A DNA stretch of 47,196 bases from Pseudomonadota bacterium (GTDB taxonomy: Bacteria > Desulfobacterota > Desulfobacteria > Desulfobacterales > RPRI01). The position numbers and the translations under genes are program-made. Location: assembly GCA_018901125.1 (NCBI GenBank), contig JAHIFE010000118.1:1-47196 (forward strand), in the 5' to 3' direction. Positions 1 to 8,102 of this stretch are shown piece by piece (within the stretch, counting starts at the first letter, position 1; each line of letters starts with the position of its first letter). Under the pieces are notes generated by a model, which was given only the letters and a program-made list of their open reading frames with translations, was not told the origin of the DNA and did no database searches.

Positions 1-80
1 ATCAACTCAAATAATAAGTCGTCATCAAGATCAATGACGGCATCTTTCATCTTTACCAACATTTCTGCTTTACTTGACAT
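1..80 (-). CDS. Corrinoid (B12-binding) methyltransferase protein, N-terminal fragment
   Basis: Only the first 26 codons lie in the window; the gene runs off the left edge. The start is the ATG at 80-78 on the minus strand. The peptide begins MSSKAEMLVKMKDAVIDLD, which looks like the helical cap (B12-binding-2) domain of corrinoid proteins of the MtaC/MtbC type, proteins that carry a methyl group on cobalamin between two methyltransferases. It lies 28 bp downstream of the UroD-fold methyltransferase gene on the same strand, the usual pairing for corrinoid-dependent methyl transfer, and this neighbour is the main support. Identity from so short a piece is an inference. Confidence 0.6.
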   Translation of the reverse strand, partial: MSSKAEMLVKMKDAVIDLDDDLLFEL

Positions 81-108
81 ATTTCTCACCTTCCCTTTGT
101 GACGATTC

Positions 109-1344
109 TTATATCTTGGCAAATTTCATAGCTGCCGCTATGCTGCCATCCAGATGCTCGGGGGTTGTATAATAGTCAATAGCACCCAAACCTATCGTAC
201 ATCTGTTGTTGGGTATTTTTTTGGCTGCATTACATCTTCCTTCTATTTCTTCTTCTATTTTGGACATAGGTCCGCTGACAAGAAGCTTGTCTGAAGGAGC
301 ATAGCATCCGTACATGTTATTTTTTTGCAGAAAATCATTTACAGTATTGTAATCGATAATATCCCCCGTACACATAACACCGTCAAAGCTGTCATCTCCC
401 AAAGCTCCGGCTTTAAGCAATTCATCAAGCCAATCGATTGCTCCGTTAAATGCCCAGGCATGAACGATAGGCTTTTTTACCGCAGCTTTAACAGCCTTGC
501 CGACCCTTGCATATTCACCGGCAATCCACTCTGTGCCTTTTATGGGGTACATTCCGACAACAGAGCACATATAGCTGTAATCTACTTTACCCAAATTGCT
601 TACCGCTATACCTAATTTTATCAGCCAATCGGAGGCAAGGTTTGCTGCTTTCTTGCAGAATTCCGGATTCTTGCGAAGAAGCTTTAAATATTGATTATAG
701 CCCATCATATGAGAGCAGGCAAATCCGTCCGGTCCTTCACAAAAAGATCCTTCAATGGGCATAATATCGCTTAGTTGATATTTGTCAAATATCCGTCTTA
801 TTTCCTGGCAAAACCAGAGATATTGGGCAAACATGCCGTGTTTTGTTGGATCGGGTGCTTCAAGACCTTCCAGATCTTCAATTGTTTTTATCGACATTTC
901 TCCTTCATGAACAGGATTGCCATTTTCAATAAACATTGAATCTGTACCGAACAATTCTTCGCCATAAGAAATAGGTCCGCAAAACATTCTTTCCATTTTA
1001 TAGCGGGCTGTGGTCGCAAGATGGGATTTAACAAGCAACTTGGGATAAAAGTAAGCATCTATGGATTTAACGGCATCGGCAAATCCGTCTAAAGCACGCA
1101 TGGCATAAGAGGGATGGAAAAACGTTTCAACAACCAGACGATCTCTCTGTTTGCCTTCCATCGTTGCCTTGAATCGTTCCATCGGCGTCATCTCTTCCTC
1201 GGAGATATTTTTATGAATCTTCCCGCAGTATCGCTCTATCTCTCTTTCCTCTTCAGGACTCCAGGTAAGGCTGGCTTTCAATTCGTCCAATGACATCCCA
1301 TAATACGGTCCTGCACCTTTCATCTTTCCTAATTTAACAGCCAT
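109..1344 (-). CDS. Uroporphyrinogen decarboxylase-fold (URO-D/MtaA-like) methyltransferase
   Basis: A 411-residue protein of the URO-D superfamily, which includes HemE and the corrinoid-dependent methyltransferases MtaA, MtbA and CmuA. The first 60 residues are a charged helical extension not seen in HemE; the URO-D barrel covers about residues 55-405. A role in haem synthesis is unlikely, because a corrinoid protein gene follows 28 bp downstream on the same strand; methyl transfer from an unknown methylated substrate or to a C1 carrier is the likely job. The HxC zinc motif of MtaA is not obvious: the equivalent strand reads VHAWAFNG, and a cysteine appears later in VMCTGDI. The ATG is supported by AAGGAGG about 8 bases upstream. 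Substrate cannot be named. Family call is firm, function inferred. Confidence 0.75.
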   Translation of the reverse strand: MAVKLGKMKGAGPYYGMSLDELKASLTWSPEEEREIERYCGKIHKNISEEEMTPMERFKATMEGKQRDRLVVETFFHPSYAMRALDGFADAVKSIDAYFYPKLLVKSHLATTARYKMERMFCGPISYGEELFGTDSMFIENGNPVHEGEMSIKTIEDLEGLEAPDPTKHGMFAQYLWFCQEIRRIFDKYQLSDIMPIEGSFCEGPDGFACSHMMGYNQYLKLLRKNPEFCKKAANLASDWLIKLGIAVSNLGKVDYSYMCSVVGMYPIKGTEWIAGEYARVGKAVKAAVKKPIVHAWAFNGAIDWLDELLKAGALGDDSFDGVMCTGDIIDYNTVNDFLQKNNMYGCYAPSDKLLVSGPMSKIEEEIEGRCNAAKKIPNNRCTIGLGAIDYYTTPEHLDGSIAAAMKFAKI

Positions 1345-1615
1345 GTTTCTTTGCCTCCTTATTTATGTATTAAATATTGTTCCGATTGCCATAACTTAAT
1401 TATTATTTAAGCTACATGATAACATATAAAATCTTGATTTCCACGACAAAAAATGTCTGCATGAGTCATAATTAAATTGCATAAATAATCTTATCTTGTT
1501 ATATATAACCGGATCGTAAGTATTGATAACCTGATAAAGTATTTATTATGATCGAAATAGTATTATAAATAATATTCTTCATTGCATTATTTATTTAAAA
1601 ACACAGGAGAATTTG

Positions 1616-3058
1616 ATGCTTCCGGGACGTCCGCTTACTAACATTTATCTGAGTGCAGATGAAAAAAAATCTTTGGAACAATGGTCCCGTTCAATTACGA
1701 CGCCAAAGTTAGCTTTGCGATCGAGTCTGATACTTGCCTGTGCTGAAGGGAAGAAAAGCAGCGATGTAGCAATCGCCTTTGGACTAACTCAGTCAACAGT
1801 GGGAAAATGGCGGGCACGATTTATTAAATATCGTATAGATGGTCTGCTGGATAAGCCTCGTTCCGGACCTCCCCGAAAAATCTCCGATGAAGACATAAAA
1901 CGCGTGATCGATAAAACAAAGAAACTGAGTAAAGAAAACTCCTCATCTCTCAGTACGCGTTTTATTGCAAAGGAATGCGGTCTTACCCAAAGCGCTGTGA
2001 GTCGTATCTGGCGATCATATTCCTTGTGTTCTCCCGGCTCTAAAAAGCAAAAGTCATCGAATGCCGCTGGATTTAATGAAGGAACTGATAACCCTGAAAC
2101 TGCTAATTTCAAATTCTACCGATCGCTTGGTTCACTTATCAAAGATTACAGACAAAAACACGGAATAAATCAGGAAACCCTGGCACAAGCAATAGACATC
2201 AGTTCCCGGGAATTACAGAGGTGGGAAACAAACCGCCATCGAGCCCATATGAACAATCTTCACGACCTGTCGGAAGTCACCGGCATACCGATGCAGGTTT
2301 GTCTGGCTCTGAATGCGGATCAGCCAATCTGGTATTCATCACGGGAAAGGCGTTTTGCTTATACATCAATCGAAATGGCGAATTTTAAGATCGAAAATTT
2401 ATTGAAAAGCCGCGATCAATCCAATGCCGGTGATATTGAAAGATATGAACGTGTTACAAAAGATAAGCACATCAGTTTAATTCTATCGACTCATAGCGAT
2501 ATATACGGTTCAAAACGATTGTTGGCAAAAGATGCAATTAAAAAAGCCAACAAGATCCTTCCTGACCTGAATTACATTGCCTTTGACTGCTGGTGTCATT
2601 ATGTGGGCCATCTCGTCTGTTTACCTATGAGCATAGAAGTATATGAGCAACTCAAGAAAGCAAAAAACTGGAAAAACTTTCTGAGTGCAGACAGAATAAG
2701 TGACATAATAGCCTTTCGCAAAGGGGTGTTTTTCTTTTATTCAGCTTTTATGGTTAATGCCAGTGTTGGTTATGCACAGTTGATAAGAAGCGCCTGGCAC
2801 CTTGCAAAGGTAGAACAAAAAAAAAGTTATCTGGCTGTTTTTAATATGGCCGCAAAAGAGGTCAAAGAATTTTTTTGTAATTTCGGGGCAAGGATAGTAT
2901 CCGGGGATACAGAGGGTCATGATCATTCCAATGCTCAATATGCCCCTGTAATGTATGAAATAGAATTGGATGTTATGGTCAAAAGGCTAAGATCTTCCGG
3001 GGCGTTGGAAAGGATTATCGAAGAGCAAAACAGGAAAATACAAATGCCTGGCGGATAA
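1616..3058 (+). CDS. Chimeric regulator: IS630-type HTH plus XRE-type HTH plus unknown C-terminal domain
   Basis: A 480-residue protein. Residues ~1-140 resemble the DNA-binding half of IS630/Tc1-like transposases (a helix-turn-helix with SDVAIAFGLTQSTVGKWRARF, then a second winged helix with FIAKECGLTQSAVSRIW), but no DDE catalytic domain follows. Residues ~165-225 form an XRE/Cro-type HTH (IKDYRQKHGINQETLAQAI). The last ~240 residues have mixed helix and strand character; I do not recognise them, though segments suggest a small ligand-binding or acyltransferase-like fold. The ATG at 1616 is preferred over the TTG at 1613 because AGGAG at 1605-1609 gives a 6-base spacer. The gene is monocistronic between the methyltransferase and mutase loci and is followed by a 14-bp perfect inverted repeat and a hairpin. 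Likely a transcription regulator; target unknown. Confidence 0.7.
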   Translation: MLPGRPLTNIYLSADEKKSLEQWSRSITTPKLALRSSLILACAEGKKSSDVAIAFGLTQSTVGKWRARFIKYRIDGLLDKPRSGPPRKISDEDIKRVIDKTKKLSKENSSSLSTRFIAKECGLTQSAVSRIWRSYSLCSPGSKKQKSSNAAGFNEGTDNPETANFKFYRSLGSLIKDYRQKHGINQETLAQAIDISSRELQRWETNRHRAHMNNLHDLSEVTGIPMQVCLALNADQPIWYSSRERRFAYTSIEMANFKIENLLKSRDQSNAGDIERYERVTKDKHISLILSTHSDIYGSKRLLAKDAIKKANKILPDLNYIAFDCWCHYVGHLVCLPMSIEVYEQLKKAKNWKNFLSADRISDIIAFRKGVFFFYSAFMVNASVGYAQLIRSAWHLAKVEQKKSYLAVFNMAAKEVKEFFCNFGARIVSGDTEGHDHSNAQYAPVMYEIELDVMVKRLRSSGALERIIEEQNRKIQMPGG

Positions 3059-3102
3059 GATAAATTTAATGGTGTATAAGTATTCCATTTCATAATTTCG
3101 GC

Positions 3103-3152
3103 ATCATTTCGAACAAAAGACTATTATGACAAAGCCTCTTGTTCGAAATGAT
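3103..3152. repeat. 14-bp perfect inverted repeat
   Basis: ATCATTTCGAACAA at 3103-3116 is repeated in inverse at 3139-3152 with a 22-base spacer. No T-run follows, so it is less terminator-like than the next hairpin. It sits 3' of the chimeric regulator gene and could be an operator or a remnant of transposon ends, the latter suggested by the transposase-type HTH next door. Confidence 0.6.
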
Positions 3153-3182
3153 AATATGTAACAGAATTTATGATCCTTAGTA

Positions 3183-3221
3183 ATCAGCCCATAGTCTTAA
3201 AAAGCATGGGCTGATGTTTTT
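3183..3221 (+). terminator. Rho-independent terminator
   Basis: Stem ATCAGCCCAT (3183-3192) with ATGGGCTGAT (3206-3215), followed on the plus strand by GTTTTT. It ends transcription of the chimeric regulator and lies directly after the stop codon of the convergent mutase gene, so it probably serves both. Confidence 0.8.
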
Positions 3222-4863
3222 AGTCTTTAAAAGGTGATTCAATCATTTCAAACGGGTCATAATGAAGGCCGCGGCCCACTCTCAATGAACCCCATATTTC
3301 ACCAAGGGTTGCATATTCCTTGCAAGCTTCTATCATGGTTGGAACAAGATTGATATTGTCCAGTTTATCTTCAGCAATAAGTTTCTTTAACAATTCTTTT
3401 ACTGCATTGTTGTTTCTCTTCTTTTTAATATCTCTTACTCTTTGCACTTGTTCAGCAGTGGAAGCCTTTGATACCTGATGAATGGGAACCTTAAATTCTT
3501 TTTCCGGCGGGAGAACCATATCGTTTATTCCGATTAACTTGATTGCTCCGCTTTCTATATCTTTCTGGCGTTTTATAGCAACTTCGTCTATCATTGCCCT
3601 TATCCATCCGTCTTTGACGCCTTCTTCCAGACCTCCCTTGTCAAGGATCTTCTGAAGAAGTTCCCATGATCTCTTTTCCACCTCGTTTGTAAGCCATTCA
3701 ACATAGTAAGATCCTGCAAGCGGATCAACTACATTGGGGATGCCGGTCTCATAGGCTAAGATGTTTTGTGTACACATCGCAAGCCAGGTTGACTCTTCTG
3801 TCGGCAGGCATAAAGGCTCGTCATACATAACAGGATCAATGGCGTTGCAGCCTCCAAGAGCGGCTGACATAAGCTGGTAAGCAATCCGCGCTACATTGTT
3901 AAGGGGCTGCTGGGCAATAGCAGTAAGACCCGATACACGGGCAGCAATATAAAGCTTTTGAGCTCTTGGATTCTTGGAACCGTATCTTTCTCTTGCAATC
4001 CTCGCCCATATTCTTCTGGATGCCCTGAATTTGGCGATCTCTTCAAAAAAATCCATCCAGATAGTAAAAGTAAAAGGAACTCTGTTTGCAAATTCGTCAA
4101 AATTCAACCCACGCTCAACAAGCTTGTCGGCAAACGCGATTGTGGAAGCAAATCCCAAAGCTATTTCCATAACCGCAGGCGTTCCTTCTTCAGATACATT
4201 ATGTGCGCTTGTATGAAATGTTGCAAATCTCAGTTTATTTTTAGAACAGAATTCTACAACATCAACAGCAAGCTTGGACCACAGATCCAGAGGCTGAGGA
4301 GTGACGAAGCCGCTGTAATACTGGCAGTATAAATTAAGAGCCGCGCCGCCGTTTAAGGCTGAAAAAGGAACACCATGTTTTTGCGCCATGGCGAAATACA
4401 TACAGGGTAAAACAGGGCCGCTTGCTCCTGAAGATTCAAACGTAATTGTTGTCTTGTCAAGCGGAAAGCCTTCCAGAATTGTTTCTACATCGTCCAATGA
4501 ACTTACAGGAATACCCACTAAACCGGCTTCATCGACTGCCATAGGATGGTCAGCGTCAATGCCAACCTGAGTGGGATAATCATTTACAACCTCAACTCCT
4601 TCCGATCCGATGCTTGCCAGATACTTAAGCCTTTCCATGGAATCTTTAGCAGAACCGAATCCGGAAAGAAACCGCCTTGTCCAGATCTTATTTCTATACA
4701 TTCCCTTATATAAACCTCGTGTATAAGGATATTCTCCTGCTTCGCCAAGATCCCTGTCATAATCAAAATCTTTTAAGTCTTCCTTTGTATACATCTCCTT
4801 TAACGGAATGCCTGAACCCGACTCAAATTTTCTGTTAGTGTCTCCCTGAATCGTTGTTTTCAT
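3220..4863 (-). CDS. Adenosylcobalamin-dependent acyl-CoA mutase, large (catalytic) subunit
   Basis: A 547-residue TIM-barrel subunit of the methylmalonyl-CoA mutase family without the B12-binding domain, which is the separate small-subunit gene 10 bp upstream. This split architecture is that of isobutyryl-CoA and 2-hydroxyisobutyryl-CoA mutases. Family marks include YPYTRGLYKGMY (residues ~46-57), VNDYPTQVGIDADHP, DFFEEIAKFRASRR, AQQPLNNVARI, LPTEES and VDPLAGSYYVE. By remembered alignment, pocket residues differ from methylmalonyl-CoA mutase: the Tyr89 position is Leu (WTRRFLSGF), the SMR motif carrying Arg207 is absent (PQPLDLWSK), and the SGYH motif is SAHN. A carbon-skeleton rearrangement of a different acyl-CoA is therefore likely. 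It is the last gene of an operon with dehydrogenase and thiolase. No MeaB-type chaperone gene is present. Confidence 0.88.
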   Translation of the reverse strand: MKTTIQGDTNRKFESGSGIPLKEMYTKEDLKDFDYDRDLGEAGEYPYTRGLYKGMYRNKIWTRRFLSGFGSAKDSMERLKYLASIGSEGVEVVNDYPTQVGIDADHPMAVDEAGLVGIPVSSLDDVETILEGFPLDKTTITFESSGASGPVLPCMYFAMAQKHGVPFSALNGGAALNLYCQYYSGFVTPQPLDLWSKLAVDVVEFCSKNKLRFATFHTSAHNVSEEGTPAVMEIALGFASTIAFADKLVERGLNFDEFANRVPFTFTIWMDFFEEIAKFRASRRIWARIARERYGSKNPRAQKLYIAARVSGLTAIAQQPLNNVARIAYQLMSAALGGCNAIDPVMYDEPLCLPTEESTWLAMCTQNILAYETGIPNVVDPLAGSYYVEWLTNEVEKRSWELLQKILDKGGLEEGVKDGWIRAMIDEVAIKRQKDIESGAIKLIGINDMVLPPEKEFKVPIHQVSKASTAEQVQRVRDIKKKRNNNAVKELLKKLIAEDKLDNINLVPTMIEACKEYATLGEIWGSLRVGRGLHYDPFEMIESPFKD

Positions 4864-4873
4864 AATGTCAATT

Positions 4874-5293
4874 TCACTCCTTTATGCCTGCGGCCTGTCT
4901 TTTCTGTTCGACAAGAGATGTAATTGTTTCTACTATCGGTCCTGACATAGTGCCAGGCCCGATAATTGCGTCAACTCCCAATGCCTTGAGTTCGGCAGGA
5001 AATGGATCCGGAATTGTACCGCCAACTACTATAACAACATTATCCATTCCTTCTTTCTTGAGCATATCAATCAACTTGGGGACCAGCCTGGTATGGTTTG
5101 ATGATTGACAACTAATTCCAATAACATCCGCATCCTCTTCCACAGCGGCCTTGAATATTGTTGCCGGACTTTGAAATCTGCCGAGATAAACCACTTCCAT
5201 GCCGGCGTCGCGCAGCATCGCGCTTACTACCTTAGCTCCTACATCATGCCCGTCAAGGCCGATTTTGGACACTACAACTTTTATTTGCTTCAT
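4874..5293 (-). CDS. B12-binding small subunit of acyl-CoA mutase
   Basis: A 139-residue Rossmann-like cobalamin-binding protein, the normal size for stand-alone mutase small subunits. The base-off/His-on signature DxHxxG is present as D14, H16 and G19 in KIGLDGHDVGAKVV, so H16 is the expected lower cobalt ligand. GISCQSSNH and VVGGTIPDPF match the loops that hold the nucleotide tail. It would bind adenosylcobalamin and pair with the large subunit encoded immediately downstream (10-bp gap). The ATG at 5293 is the only good start. It lies 36 bp after the thiolase gene in the same operon. Family assignment is firm; the substrate depends on the large subunit. Confidence 0.93.
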   Translation of the reverse strand: MKQIKVVVSKIGLDGHDVGAKVVSAMLRDAGMEVVYLGRFQSPATIFKAAVEEDADVIGISCQSSNHTRLVPKLIDMLKKEGMDNVVIVVGGTIPDPFPAELKALGVDAIIGPGTMSGPIVETITSLVEQKRQAAGIKE

Positions 5294-5329
5294 AAATACT
5301 TTCCCTTTCCAGTAATTTCTATGGCAAAA

Positions 5330-6532
5330 TCAACTTACCTGCCGGGGTTCAATCCCGAATATGTTCACAAGCGCCACTGCTCCGGTTCCTCCTAAATTAT
5401 GAGTCAAGCCTATCTTCGGATCTTTGACCTGACGTTTTCCGGCCTCTCCTCTTAACTGCCAGAATATCTCGCAGGCCTGGGCCACGCCTGTGGCTCCAAT
5501 GGGATGTCCCTTGGATTTTAACCCACCGCTTACATTACATGGTATTTCGCCATCTAACATCGGGCCGCCATTTTCTATCCATTGACCGCCTTTACCGCGG
5601 TCACAAAAACCCAAATCCTCATAATCAATAAGTTCGGTACAGGTAAAGCAATCATGAATCTCGGCAACATCAATATCTTTTGGAGATATTCCGGCTATTT
5701 CGTAAGCCGTTTTACTTGCAATCGTTGTAGTATCCCACTGGTAGTAATGTCGTTTCTGATGTCCGTAGAAATCGTCACAGACTAAGGCGCTGCTCCAAAG
5801 GTAGACAGGTTTGTCGGTAAACTGCCTGGCTATATCCTCACTAGCCAATATCACCGCAGCAGCACCATCTGTGGTCGGGCAACAATCAAACAGTCCTAAC
5901 GGCCAACTGATCATAGGAGCATTCATTACCTGCTCCATGGTTACTTCAAATTGAAAATGGGCATATGGATCTAAAGTGCCGTTGTGATGATTTTTTACCG
6001 CAACCATGGCAAAATGCTCCTTTTTTGTTCCATATTTTGCCATATGAGCTACTCCAAACTGCCCGTACATTGCAGGACCTGTCAATCCTCTGGGATGCCA
6101 CCACTGATGATAAGACGTATTGGCCTGTCCAATCATGGATTCGCGCCCCGGAATGTCTCTCATCTTCTCGGCACCAACCACAAGCACCACATCATATACC
6201 CCGGCTTTTATCGCAAAAGCTGCCTGGCGAAGTGCATCACTTCCGGTACAGCAGGCATTTTCCACCCTGCTTACCGGTTTGTCATAAAAAGTAAGTGCAT
6301 TGGAAAGTGTTGCTCCGCTTACGATCTCTTTTCTCAAACTTGTTCCGGGCAAACAACAGCCAAACCATGCTGCTTCAATTGCATTTTCTTCAATTCCCTT
6401 ATCAACGCTTTTCAAACAATTTTCATATGATTCAAAAATCATGTCTTCCAGGCTCTTTTCAAAAAGCTCTCCGAAGCGAATCATCCCAGCGCCCACCATA
6501 GCTACGTTTAACGGATTCTTAACTCGCGCCAT
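5330..6532 (-). CDS. SCP2/BbsB-type thiolase (acetyl-CoA acetyltransferase family)
   Basis: A 400-residue thiolase of the lipid-transfer/SCP-x branch, which includes BbsB of benzoylsuccinyl-CoA thiolase and the thiolase of the archaeal thiolase-HMGCS-DUF35 complex. The nucleophile is C94 in VENACCTGSDAL; the partner histidines appear in AEIHDCF and KSKGHPIGATG, and GGTGAVAL closes the oxyanion loop. All catalytic residues seem intact. It would cleave a 3-oxoacyl-CoA with free CoA, the final step of a beta-oxidation-like branch. It lies 3 bp downstream of the HMGCS-like/DUF35 gene, the typical arrangement for thiolases that need a DUF35 partner. The acyl substrate is unknown. Confidence 0.88.
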   Translation of the reverse strand: MARVKNPLNVAMVGAGMIRFGELFEKSLEDMIFESYENCLKSVDKGIEENAIEAAWFGCCLPGTSLRKEIVSGATLSNALTFYDKPVSRVENACCTGSDALRQAAFAIKAGVYDVVLVVGAEKMRDIPGRESMIGQANTSYHQWWHPRGLTGPAMYGQFGVAHMAKYGTKKEHFAMVAVKNHHNGTLDPYAHFQFEVTMEQVMNAPMISWPLGLFDCCPTTDGAAAVILASEDIARQFTDKPVYLWSSALVCDDFYGHQKRHYYQWDTTTIASKTAYEIAGISPKDIDVAEIHDCFTCTELIDYEDLGFCDRGKGGQWIENGGPMLDGEIPCNVSGGLKSKGHPIGATGVAQACEIFWQLRGEAGKRQVKDPKIGLTHNLGGTGAVALVNIFGIEPRQVS

Positions 6533-6535
6533 AAA

Positions 6536-8023
6536 TCACCCCCCTACTTTATCTTCTTTTATAAGTCTGAATTTATATCCATATTTTACTATGTCATTCT
6601 CTATGCCATGCCGCCTTAAAACAAGTTCGACTTTTGCGCCCACTTTTACATCCTCCATAGGGCTGTCAACCATCATGGCGGTAACTTTACCGCCGTATTC
6701 TTCCTGTTTTCCGGCTAACCTGGCTATACACATGGGAAATGGCGCCTGTTCAGGATCCAGATAAACCACATACTGATGAAAAAATGTCTCAATCACACCG
6801 CAACGCGGTAACGGTACTTTCTCAAACTGACGGCTCCTGCAATCTTTCTCAACACAAATGTTCCGCCTTGGAAAATTGATGGACCCGCACTTACTGCATT
6901 TTAAAGCCATCAGGCCAAAAACAAAATCCTTATCCCGCCACAAGGAAGGAGAAGAATCAACAGAAGACATAGGTTCTGGAAGAGCCTGACTCTTCAATCT
7001 TCCCTTTATCTTTTCGTACTGAATATATTCTATGTATTGTTTGCTGTTTTCTTCAAAATAATTCTGAACCGGTGTTATACGTCCTCTTTTTGCATTTATG
7101 CCTTCTTTTGCAGTAACAATGAAAGCATCGCTTCCAGCACCTGATCCATAAGAAGCCACCAATATCTTCTCATCCGGCCTGGCATTATCCAAAGCTGCCG
7201 CAAGCGCTATTAAAGATGATGCGGAACCGACATCTCCCATCATTGGAGAAAGAATGGTAAAACTTGCAGCTTCAGGTTTAAATTTTAAAGATTTTGCTAC
7301 ATCAACCGGACTCTTCCCATCAGGCTGGGAAACGGCCAGATAAGAAATATCCTCCGGTTTAAGATTCGTTTCGGCTAAACACTTGCCGATAGCCTGCTTT
7401 ATATGTGTAAAATAACCCGCTGTTCTGTGAAAACGGGCATCATCATAAAAATTAACATAATCTTTGCCTGCAACACGCCATGTTGTATTCAAGGAAGTTG
7501 ATTGTGAAGCACAACCTCCAAGCTCGGCGATCACATCATCTGCTCCGAGTATGAAAGCAGCCGCACCTGCACCATATGCAGTTTCCAGCTGACTTCCCAT
7601 TTCTCCGGCCTGACAGTCCGCGCCTATAGCCAAACCGTATTTTATCTTCTTCGAATCAATCAAACCGGCACATCCAAGAAAAGCTGCTGATCCGGCACGT
7701 ACCGATCCGCCAAAATCAGCTATTTTCACATCACAGGAAATTCCGATAGCTTCGGCAATCAAAATCGCAGAAGACTTGTCTATATATTGGCTCGACACGG
7801 TGCCCAAATATAAAGCCCCGATATCTGAAGCGCTCAGGCCGGCATGCTTTAAGGCATTAAAAGAAGCTTCCACAGCTAAAGTCACAATATCTTCGTCTTC
7901 AGCTGCTACACTCTTTTCCTTAATCCCGGCCGCGATTCCTCCTCCCGGCCAAATTTTGGCTATTGATTTAGTACTGATTCTCTTTTTTGGAATTGTCACC
8001 CCATATCCAATTATACCAGCCAT
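6536..8023 (-). CDS. Degenerate HMG-CoA-synthase-fold protein fused to DUF35 (zinc ribbon plus OB fold)
   Basis: 495 residues in two parts. Residues ~1-320 have the thiolase-superfamily fold of archaeal-type HMG-CoA synthase, but the nucleophile position reads GGSVRAGS with V108 where Cys is expected (ACKAGT in active enzymes), and the HxPxGK histidine is S232 (VSQPDGKSP). Residues ~365-495 are DUF35: a rubredoxin-like zinc ribbon with C376, C379, C390 and C395, then an OB fold that binds the CoA pantetheine in related complexes. It is therefore probably a non-catalytic scaffold or CoA-binding partner for the thiolase whose gene starts 3 bp downstream. This parallels the archaeal thiolase-HMGCS-DUF35 complex, with two parts fused and the synthase activity lost. 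Alignment is by eye. Confidence 0.85.
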   Translation of the reverse strand: MAGIIGYGVTIPKKRISTKSIAKIWPGGGIAAGIKEKSVAAEDEDIVTLAVEASFNALKHAGLSASDIGALYLGTVSSQYIDKSSAILIAEAIGISCDVKIADFGGSVRAGSAAFLGCAGLIDSKKIKYGLAIGADCQAGEMGSQLETAYGAGAAAFILGADDVIAELGGCASQSTSLNTTWRVAGKDYVNFYDDARFHRTAGYFTHIKQAIGKCLAETNLKPEDISYLAVSQPDGKSPVDVAKSLKFKPEAASFTILSPMMGDVGSASSLIALAAALDNARPDEKILVASYGSGAGSDAFIVTAKEGINAKRGRITPVQNYFEENSKQYIEYIQYEKIKGRLKSQALPEPMSSVDSSPSLWRDKDFVFGLMALKCSKCGSINFPRRNICVEKDCRSRQFEKVPLPRCGVIETFFHQYVVYLDPEQAPFPMCIARLAGKQEEYGGKVTAMMVDSPMEDVKVGAKVELVLRRHGIENDIVKYGYKFRLIKEDKVGG

Positions 8024-8102
8024 AGCTTTCTCCTTATATCAATTTCATTGATAATTATCTCTAATAACTAATAAAAGTTTTATAAAACGCAAAAGAAAAT
8101 AA

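Noticed and set aside
1345-1615. Sigma-54 promoter before the UroD-fold methyltransferase
   Set aside because: No GG-N10-GC pair in the right orientation was found.
4874-5395. Opposite-strand frames over the mutase small subunit and other genes
   Set aside because: They mirror strongly coding sequence on the other strand and show no family motifs or ribosome sites.
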